In this document: positions 1-5,930 of the stretch, piece after piece | How the letters are laid out: each line of letters starts with the position of its first letter | Position numbering within the stretch: position 1 is the stretch's first letter | The notes under the pieces: model-generated | The model's database searches: none | The model's input: the letters and a program-made list of their open reading frames with translations, nothing else | Told to the model about the DNA's origin: nothing | Source of the DNA: Stenotrophomonas sp. SAU14A_NAIMI4_5 | GTDB taxonomy: Bacteria; Pseudomonadota; Gammaproteobacteria; Xanthomonadales; Xanthomonadaceae | Assembly: GCF_003086795.1 (NCBI RefSeq) | Contig: NZ_CP026003.1 | Location: 1,880,777-1,944,776, forward strand | Direction of reading: 5' to 3' | DNA length: 64,000 nt | Translations under genes and position numbers: made by a program

Positions 1-152
1 CGATGCAGCAGGCCATTTCGCGCGCCATCGCCGGTACCCATGCCGCGCTGGAAGCCACCCTGGCCAACGGCTTCGAGGAGTTCGACGTGGTCGCTGCCGC
101 GCCTGCCGCGCTGGCGGAGGCCACCCGCTTCCACGCCGAACGCGTGGCATGA
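1..152 (+). CDS. C-terminal end of an unidentified gene (partial)
   Basis: The window opens inside a reading frame that ends with TGA at 150-152. The visible 49 residues include an alanine-rich tail ending ERVA. The stop overlaps the ATG of the next gene in an ATGA arrangement, so the two genes are probably translationally coupled in one operon with tyrA. Nothing in the visible part identifies the family, and its role is not stated here. An aromatic amino acid or chorismate-related role would be a guess from position only. Confidence 0.6.
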   Translation, partial: MQQAISRAIAGTHAALEATLANGFEEFDVVAAAPAALAEATRFHAERVA

Positions 153-1279
153 GCGGACTGCAGACGCGCACGCCGCGCACGGTCGGCATCGTTGGCAGTG
201 CCGGCGCCTACGGGCGCTGGCTGGCCCGCTTCTTCCAGCAGCACATGCAGCTGCAGGTGATCGGCCATGATCCGGCCGATCCGGCCTCGCATGCGCCCGA
301 GCAGCTGCTGGCACAGGCCGATGTGCTGGTGTTTTCGGCACCGATCCGGCACACGCCGGCGTTGATCGCCGACTATGTGCAGCAGTCGGCCGGCCGCGAA
401 CACGGCCGCCTGTGGCTGGACGTCACCTCGGTGAAGGATGCGCCGGTGCAGGCGATGCTGGCCTCGCAGGCCGAAGTGGTCGGCCTGCACCCGATGACCG
501 CGCCGCCGAAGGCACCGACCTTGAAGGGCCGGGTGATGGTGGTCTGCGAGGCGCGGCTGCAGCACTGGCAGCCGTGGGTCGACAGCCTCTGCGCGGCCCT
601 GCAGGCCGAGTGCGTGCGCGCCACGCCGCAGCACCACGACCAGATGATGGCGCTGGTGCAGGCCATGGTGCATGCCACCCACCTGGCGCAGGCCGGTGTG
701 CTGCGCGAATACCAGCCGCAGCTGGGCGACCTGGCCGCGATGATGCCGTACCGCTCGGCCTCGTTTGAACTGGATACGGCGATCATCTCGCGCATCCTGT
801 CGTTGAACCCGGCGATCTACGAAGACATCCAGTTCGGCAACCCCTACGTGGCGCCGATGCTGGATCGGCTGGTCGGCCAGCTGCAGGCACTGCAGGCGCA
901 GGTCGGGCAGGGCGACGACGCGGCGCGTGGCTGGTTCCGCGAGCAGCTGCTGGCCGCCAACCACGACGCCTTTGGTGAGCCCGCGCTGGCCGCGGGCAAC
1001 TACACCTTCGAGCGCGTGGGCTACCTGCTGGCCGACCTGACCGAGCGCAACGCCTTGTCGGTGCACCTGCCGGAGGATCGGCCGGGTTCACTGCGTGAGC
1101 TGCTGCACGTGTTCGAGCAGCACAGCATCAGCCTGGCCTCGATCCACTCGTCGCGTACGCCGGGCGGCGAGGTGCATTTCCGTATCGGTTTCGTGGCGGG
1201 CAGCGATCCGCTGGCCATCGCGCGGGCGGCGGTGGCCGTCGATGCCAGCGGCATCGGCCGGGTGCTGGGGCAGGCCTAG
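149..1279 (+). CDS. tyrA: Prephenate dehydrogenase with C-terminal ACT domain
   Basis: This 376-aa protein fits the cytoplasmic enzyme that oxidatively decarboxylates prephenate to 4-hydroxyphenylpyruvate in tyrosine synthesis, using NAD(P)+. The N terminus has a Rossmann nucleotide-binding motif (VGIVGSAGAYGRW, about residues 12-24). The middle holds the helical dehydrogenase domain, with conserved stretches such as GLHPM and ALVQAMVHATH. The last 80 or so residues (ALSVHLPEDRPGSLRELL and onward) look like an ACT regulatory domain, which in this family senses tyrosine. There is no chorismate mutase domain. The ATG overlaps the upstream stop, which suggests coupling. The assignment is confident; feedback control is inferred from the ACT domain only. 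Confidence 0.9.
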   Translation: MSGLQTRTPRTVGIVGSAGAYGRWLARFFQQHMQLQVIGHDPADPASHAPEQLLAQADVLVFSAPIRHTPALIADYVQQSAGREHGRLWLDVTSVKDAPVQAMLASQAEVVGLHPMTAPPKAPTLKGRVMVVCEARLQHWQPWVDSLCAALQAECVRATPQHHDQMMALVQAMVHATHLAQAGVLREYQPQLGDLAAMMPYRSASFELDTAIISRILSLNPAIYEDIQFGNPYVAPMLDRLVGQLQALQAQVGQGDDAARGWFREQLLAANHDAFGEPALAAGNYTFERVGYLLADLTERNALSVHLPEDRPGSLRELLHVFEQHSISLASIHSSRTPGGEVHFRIGFVAGSDPLAIARAAVAVDASGIGRVLGQA

Positions 1280-1393
1280 TCATCCACAGGCGGTGTGGAT
1301 GATTTCTGAGCAAACGTGTGGATAACCGCGCGCAGCCCTTGGCAGGCAAGGCTGTCAAGATGGTTGGTGAAAAATTGACCACGCAATTTTTCA
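1280..1393. other. Three DnaA-box-like 9-mers and an AT-rich inverted repeat
   Basis: Directly after the tyrA stop lie TCATCCACA (1280-1288), its exact inverted copy TGTGGATGA (1294-1302), and TGTGGATAA (1317-1325). The last is the reverse complement of the perfect DnaA box TTATCCACA. About 45 bases on is a perfect 10-bp inverted repeat, TGAAAAATTG and CAATTTTTCA (1368-1377 and 1384-1393), unusually AT-rich for this genome. The site is not next to dnaA, dnaN or rpmH, so it is unlikely to be oriC. It could titrate DnaA or regulate expression, or the AT-rich hairpin could simply help terminate tyrA transcription. Confidence 0.4.
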
Positions 1394-1410
1394 TACCCGG
1401 CGGGCGCAGC

Positions 1411-1485
1411 GTGTCGACCAAGGTCGACACCTACCAGAGCGGGGTTGTGCCAGATCCGGTAGCGCCGGGCCATGCCCGGCGAACC
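1411..1485. repeat. Two GTAG-headed stem-loops (SMAG-type)
   Basis: The first hairpin pairs GTGTCGACC (1411-1419) with GGTCGACAC (1422-1430) and is followed by CTAC, which is GTAG on the other strand. The second starts GTAG at 1459 and pairs CGCCGGGC with GCCCGGCG around CAT (1463-1481). GTAG followed by a GC-rich hairpin is the hallmark of the SMAG repeats reported in S. maltophilia. The second unit abuts the stop codon of the minus-strand gene at 1486. Confidence 0.75.
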
Positions 1486-1680
1486 TCAGATCGTCAACCG
1501 CAGCTCGCCGCCACTGGTGGTGAACTCACGGCCATTGCGCACCAGATGACGACCGTCATCCAGTTCATAGCGCGGACTGGTCTCCACCTTCTGGCCGCTA
1601 CCGCTGGCATCGGGTTTGAACTCGATGATGATGTGGCTTTCGCCATTGGCGTCGACTGCAGGGAACTGACGGAACGACAT
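1486..1680 (-). CDS. Small conserved-looking hypothetical protein (64 aa)
   Basis: I do not recognise this family. The 64-residue product is polar, with no membrane segment and no signal peptide. It starts MSFRQFPAVDANGESHIIIEF and has alternating short strands that suggest a small beta-rich fold. The case for a real gene is strong: the ATG is preceded by GAAGGAGGTGCACG, a near-perfect ribosome binding site at normal spacing, and the frame ends just beside a SMAG repeat, as genes in this genome often do. It is probably well translated. It lies 71 bp downstream of the ABC exporter gene on the same strand and may share its transcript. Confidence 0.65.
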   Translation of the reverse strand: MSFRQFPAVDANGESHIIIEFKPDASGSGQKVETSPRYELDDGRHLVRNGREFTTSGGELRLTI

Positions 1681-1751
1681 CGTGCACCTCCTTCAGCGGA
1701 TCCTTCGGTTTCGCCGCCAGCTTGGGCCGGCCGGTGTTAGCCGGCCGTCAA

Positions 1752-3536
1752 TCAATCGACGAACTGCAACCGCGCCAGCTCCGCATACAGTCCACCTTCA
1801 GCCAACAACTGCGCATGCGTGCCTTCGGCGACGATGCGGCCTTGGTCCATCACCACGATGCGGTCGGCCTTGAGCACGGTCGCCAGGCGATGGGCGATCA
1901 CCACGGTGGTGCGCCCGGCCATCAGCCGTTCCAGGGCCTGCTGCACGCTGTGCTCACTCTGCGCATCCAGTGCGCTGGTGGCTTCGTCCAGTAGCAGGAT
2001 GGGCGAATCCTTCAGCAGGGCGCGGGCAATCGCCACGCGCTGCTGCTGGCCGCCGGACAGGCGCGCGCCGCGCTCGCCCAGCTCGCTGTCGTAGCCCTGC
2101 GGCAGGGCGCGCAGGAAGCCATCGGCTTCGGCCGCACGCGCCGCGGCTTCGACCTCGGCATCGCTGGCCTGCAGGCGGCCGTAGCGGATGTTGTCGCGCG
2201 CACTGGTGGCGAACAGGGTCGGCTGCTGCGGCACCAGCGCAAGCTGGGCACGCAGGTCGGCCGGATCCACCTCGCGCACGTCGTGGCCGTCCACGCAGAT
2301 GCGGCCACTGGCCGGATCATGGAAGCGCAGCAGCAGCGACAGCACCGTGCTCTTGCCGGCGCCGGACGGGCCGACCAGGGCCACGGTCTCGCCGGGACGC
2401 ACGTTCAGGCTGAAGTGGTCCAGCGCCGGCTGGTCCGGCCGCTGCGGGTAGTGGAACACCACGTCGTCGAACTGGATCTGCCCCTGCAGCGGCTGCGGCA
2501 GCGCATGCGGCTGCGCGGGCGCTCGGATCTCGATGTCTTCCTGCAGCAGCTCGCCGATACGACCCATGCCGCCGGCGGCGCGCTGCAGTTCGTTCCAGAC
2601 TTCGGCCAGCGCGCCCACCGAGCCGCCGCCGATCAGTGCGTACAACACGAACTGGCCGAGGGTGCCGGCACTCAGGCGGCCATCGATGACATCGTGCGCG
2701 CCCAGCCAGAGCACGCCGACGATGGCGCCGAACACCAGCAGGATGGCGCTGGCGGTGACCAGCGACTGCGCGCCGATGCGACGGCGCGCGGCGGTGATGG
2801 CATCGCCGAGCGCATGGTCGAAGCGACCGCGCTCGTAGGGCTCGCGGGCATGCGCCTGCACGGTGCGCACCGCGCCCAGGGTCTCGCTGGCCAGGCTGTT
2901 GGCATCGGCGATGCGGTCCTGGCTGTTGCGGGCGACCACGCGCAGCTTGCGCGCGCCGACGATGATCGGCAGCACCGCCAGCGGGATGCCCAGCAGCGAC
3001 CATGCCGCCAGGCGCGGGCTGGTGACGAACAGCATGGCCAGACTGCCGACCACGGTCACGCTGCTGCGCAGGGCCACCGACATGGTCGAGCCGACCACGC
3101 TGCGCAGCAGTTCGGTATCGGCGGTCAGGCGCGAAACCAGTTCGCCGCTGCGGCTGCGGTCATGGAAGCCGGCGCCGAGCTGGATCAGGTGGGCGTACAG
3201 CTGGCTGCGCAGGTCGGCGACGACTTTCTCGCCCAGCAGTGACACGAAGTAGAAGCGCGCGGCGGTGCCCAAGGCCATCACCACTGCCACCAGCATCAGC
3301 AGGGCGAAGGCACGGTTGATCTGGCCGCCGCTGCTGAAGCCGTGGTCGATCATCTGCTTGACCGCCGGCGGCAGGCTCAGCGTGGCCGCCGAGGAGACCG
3401 CCAGGGCCAGCAGCCAGGCGGTGAACAACCCGCTGTGGCGGCGCACGAACGGCCACAGCGTACGCAGGCTGCCCAGGCGACGCAGCGGCGGGGTTGAAGC
3501 GGACGTCTCGTCCTTGTCAGTCATCCTGGTCGTCAT
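1752..3536 (-). CDS. ABC exporter, fused membrane and ATPase domains (MsbA-like)
   Basis: This 594-aa protein is a half-size ABC-B type exporter of the inner membrane. The N-terminal half carries about six membrane helices, and the C-terminal half is the nucleotide-binding domain. The domain has Walker A GPSGAGKS (about residue 389), signature LSGGQQQR (about 492), Walker B ILLLDEATSALD and the H-loop AHR. The family exports lipids, peptides or drugs; the substrate cannot be read from the sequence. It resembles the MsbA-related subgroup, but nothing nearby ties it to lipid A. The frame overlaps the end of the upstream IMPACT gene by 20 bp. A second in-frame ATG at 3524 would reduce the overlap to 8 bp and is an alternative start. 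Confidence 0.88.
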   Translation of the reverse strand: MTTRMTDKDETSASTPPLRRLGSLRTLWPFVRRHSGLFTAWLLALAVSSAATLSLPPAVKQMIDHGFSSGGQINRAFALLMLVAVVMALGTAARFYFVSLLGEKVVADLRSQLYAHLIQLGAGFHDRSRSGELVSRLTADTELLRSVVGSTMSVALRSSVTVVGSLAMLFVTSPRLAAWSLLGIPLAVLPIIVGARKLRVVARNSQDRIADANSLASETLGAVRTVQAHAREPYERGRFDHALGDAITAARRRIGAQSLVTASAILLVFGAIVGVLWLGAHDVIDGRLSAGTLGQFVLYALIGGGSVGALAEVWNELQRAAGGMGRIGELLQEDIEIRAPAQPHALPQPLQGQIQFDDVVFHYPQRPDQPALDHFSLNVRPGETVALVGPSGAGKSTVLSLLLRFHDPASGRICVDGHDVREVDPADLRAQLALVPQQPTLFATSARDNIRYGRLQASDAEVEAAARAAEADGFLRALPQGYDSELGERGARLSGGQQQRVAIARALLKDSPILLLDEATSALDAQSEHSVQQALERLMAGRTTVVIAHRLATVLKADRIVVMDQGRIVAEGTHAQLLAEGGLYAELARLQFVD

Positions 3537-4113
3537 CTTCTATGCGGATACGGTCACGGGTGGCGTCGCGCAGGCGGGTTTTCAATGCATCGACCTGGTC
3601 GGCAGGCAATGCCACCCGCAGGCGCACACCGTTGGCATCGAACTGTTCATCGCGCTTTTCGGCGGCGAAGGCGGGCAGGGCGGCGTGCAGGGTGCCCAGG
3701 TCCTCGAAGCCGGCCAGCAGCTGCAGGCGCGCCATCGCCACCAGCGGCAGCCGCGGGGCGGTGCGCAGGCATTCGGCCGCAGTGCCACCGTAGGCGCGCA
3801 CGAGGCCGCCGGCACCCAGCTTGATGCCGCCATACCAGCGGGTCACCACCACCACGACGCGGTCGAAGCCCTGGCCATCGATGGCCGCCAGGATCGGCCG
3901 GCCGGCGGTGCCTGCGGGCTCGCCATCATCGCTGGAACGGTAATCCTGGCCGTGCCGGTAGGCCCAGCAGTTATGGGTGGCATCGGCCACGGCCACCTGC
4001 TGCAGGAACGCCAGTGCACCCGCGCCGCTGTCGATGGGTGCGGCGTGGGCGGTGAAGCGGCTGTGCTTGATGTCCAGCGTATGGCTGACGGGCTGGGCGA
4101 GGGTATCGGGCAT
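3517..4113 (-). CDS. yigZ: IMPACT (YigZ) family protein
   Basis: The 198-aa product matches the YigZ/IMPACT family: an N-terminal UPF0029 domain with the signature region THNCWAYRHG...SSDDGEPAGTAGRPIL and VVVVVTRWYGGIKLGAGGLVRAYG, then a short C-terminal alpha-beta domain. Eukaryotic IMPACT modulates GCN2 kinase. The bacterial role is not settled and has been linked to translation or nucleic-acid binding. I chose the ATG at 4113 (MPDTLAQ) because GGTGGGA lies just upstream. A frame extending to 4347 encodes arginine- and cysteine-rich sequence antisense to the anti-sigma gene and is not credible. An ATG at 4122 is possible. The 3' end overlaps the ABC exporter gene, so the two are probably co-transcribed. 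Confidence 0.85.
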   Translation of the reverse strand: MPDTLAQPVSHTLDIKHSRFTAHAAPIDSGAGALAFLQQVAVADATHNCWAYRHGQDYRSSDDGEPAGTAGRPILAAIDGQGFDRVVVVVTRWYGGIKLGAGGLVRAYGGTAAECLRTAPRLPLVAMARLQLLAGFEDLGTLHAALPAFAAEKRDEQFDANGVRLRVALPADQVDALKTRLRDATRDRIRIEDDDQDD

Positions 4114-4147
4114 TCCCACCATTCTACGGGGTCGGCGCGGGCCTGCC

Positions 4148-5167
4148 TCAGTCGTCCAGCAGCGGGCGCAGGTCCTTGGGCAGGCGCGCTTCGGGATACA
4201 GCTGCAGGTAGCGCTCCAGGCTGGCACGGGCCAGGTCGCGCTGACCGTTGTCGCGGCGCTCGCGGATTTTCTGCAGCCACTGCCGCCGCGGCAGCGAGGC
4301 GTCGGCGGCCACTTCGGCGTGCACCGCCGTGGCGCTGAGCGCGGCATCGCTGGACCGGCGCAGCATCACGCCGGGTGCACTGGACGGTGCGCCGGCGTTG
4401 GCCTTAGATGCCGCCGGTGCCGCACGGCGTTGGCTGCGCACCGCGTCGGCGCTGGCCGCAGCTGCGCCCTGGACCGAGTCCATTTCCATTGCAGCTGGGG
4501 CTGGAGCCGAGTACGCGACCGGCGCTGGCGGCGCTGCGGCGGGTGCAGCGGGTGCAGGAGGCGCTGGCGGCGCGAAGACGGCTTCGGCAGCGGGCTCCGC
4601 AGGCCGGCTGCGTGCGGCCATGCGCGGTGCGGGTTCGGCCGCTTGCGGGGCTGCCTGCGCTTCGGGCGCACGTGCAATGACAGCCTTGGCAGACGGCGCC
4701 GGTGCCGGTGCCACAGGCGCCACCTGTGGTGCGGGCAGCGGCGAAGGCGGCGGTGGGCGCGCGATCTCTGCTGCAGCGGACATGGCCTGCGGCGCCTGGG
4801 CATCGGCTGCGGCACGTTCGTCGGCCACGGGCGCGGCGACGATCTGGGCTTCCTGTGCCGGCACGACCGGCGGCTCCGGCCGCATCTGCCAGGCGATGCC
4901 GACCGCAAACACCATCGAGGCGGCGATGCCGAACACCGCCGGCCAGCGCGGCCGCGACCGGCGCGCACGCACGCTCGACGGTGGGGCGCTGTCGGCTGCC
5001 GCGGGTGCGTCCCCGGCAGCAGCGTCTCCGGCAGGCGTGGACACCGACGCGCGCGCGGCCGCCAGGATCGCCGCGTCCAGCGCAGCGGGCGGGGCCTGGT
5101 CGTGGCGGCGGCCGATCAGGGCGGCCAGCGCACGTTCTTCAGGCGACAGGGGGTCGTCTCGGTTCAT
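4148..5167 (-). CDS. Putative anti-sigma factor, single-pass membrane protein
   Basis: The 339-aa product has a short charged N terminus (MNRDDPLSPEERALAALIGR), one membrane helix at about residues 76-95, a long alanine/proline-rich stretch (about 100-270) and a C-terminal helical segment ending LERYLQLYPEARLPKDLRPLLDD. It starts inside the stop of the ECF sigma gene (4-bp overlap), the usual arrangement for a sigma factor and its membrane anti-sigma. No zinc-binding HxxxCxxC motif is visible, so it is not a standard ZAS-domain protein and the anti-sigma role is inferred from context and topology. The low-complexity part would sit in the periplasm and could span toward the wall. Confidence 0.6.
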   Translation of the reverse strand: MNRDDPLSPEERALAALIGRRHDQAPPAALDAAILAAARASVSTPAGDAAAGDAPAAADSAPPSSVRARRSRPRWPAVFGIAASMVFAVGIAWQMRPEPPVVPAQEAQIVAAPVADERAAADAQAPQAMSAAAEIARPPPPSPLPAPQVAPVAPAPAPSAKAVIARAPEAQAAPQAAEPAPRMAARSRPAEPAAEAVFAPPAPPAPAAPAAAPPAPVAYSAPAPAAMEMDSVQGAAAASADAVRSQRRAAPAASKANAGAPSSAPGVMLRRSSDAALSATAVHAEVAADASLPRRQWLQKIRERRDNGQRDLARASLERYLQLYPEARLPKDLRPLLDD

Positions 5168-5856
5168 GCCTTCAGTCCCGCACGCAGCTTGTCCATCGCA
5201 TAGCGCAGCCGCGATTTCACCGTTTCCCGGCCGACGCCGGTGATCTGGCCGATCTCCTCCAGGCTCAGTTCCTGTTCCAGCCGCAGCTGCAGCACTTCGC
5301 GCTGCTCGGGCGGCAGGTCGTCCATCGCCAGCTGGATGCGCCGGCGCTGCTCGAATTCAGACAGTTCAGCTTCCGGGGTCTGCCCGTCTTCCAGCGCGGC
5401 CAGGCGAAGATCGGCATCGGCCGGCGCGGCAGGGCGGTGGCGGGCAGCACGCCAATGGTCGTTCAGGCGGTTGTGCGCGATGCGGAACAGCCACGTGCTG
5501 AATGCGGCATCGGGCTGCCAACCGGCGCGCGCGCTGATCACCCGCTGCCAGACGTCCTGGAAGATCTCCTCGGCCAGCGCGGTATCGCGCAGCTGCCGCA
5601 GCAGGAAGCCGAACAGGCGCTTGCGATGGCGCGCGTACAGGCTTTCGAACGCCTGCAGGTCGCCGCCCGCCCAGGCCAGCATCAGCGCTTCATCGGTTGG
5701 CAGGGCGGTCGCTTCCACGGCAGACAGGGTAAGGCCTGCAGGCGGTGGCGCATAGCCGGTGGCGGGGGCGGGCAGGGCGCAGTTCACGGCAATTCGTGGG
5801 TGGGGGTCCACATGAACAACGTCCGGGGGCACGAAACGGGGTTTGCGGGCTTCCAT
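5164..5856 (-). CDS. ECF-type RNA polymerase sigma factor
   Basis: The 230-aa protein has sigma region 2 (AFESLYARHRKRLFGFLLRQL through FQDVWQRVI and AFSTWLFRIAHNRLNDHWR) and sigma region 4 with a helix-turn-helix (LPPEQREVLQLRLEQELSLEEIGQITGVGRETVKSRL). It lacks region 3, as ECF factors do. The first 55 residues are extra compared with typical ECF factors and proline-rich, so the true start could be internal. The annotated ATG follows a strong purine run (AGGGGGGGAA). It overlaps the putative anti-sigma gene by 4 bp. It diverges from the GGDEF-EAL gene across 74 bp, and self-regulated expression from that gap is plausible. Target genes are unknown. Confidence 0.88.
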   Translation of the reverse strand: MEARKPRFVPPDVVHVDPHPRIAVNCALPAPATGYAPPPAGLTLSAVEATALPTDEALMLAWAGGDLQAFESLYARHRKRLFGFLLRQLRDTALAEEIFQDVWQRVISARAGWQPDAAFSTWLFRIAHNRLNDHWRAARHRPAAPADADLRLAALEDGQTPEAELSEFEQRRRIQLAMDDLPPEQREVLQLRLEQELSLEEIGQITGVGRETVKSRLRYAMDKLRAGLKA

Positions 5857-5930
5857 TTCCCCCCCTGTGCCGCGTTATGCTCGCGCACTCAGGGGAGGCG
5901 ACGCAGTAGCGGCGCCAAGAGAACGTCATT

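Noticed and set aside
1280..1393. Chromosome origin
   Set aside because: DnaA boxes are present, but dnaA, dnaN and rpmH are absent and the boxes are few; a titration or regulatory site is more likely.
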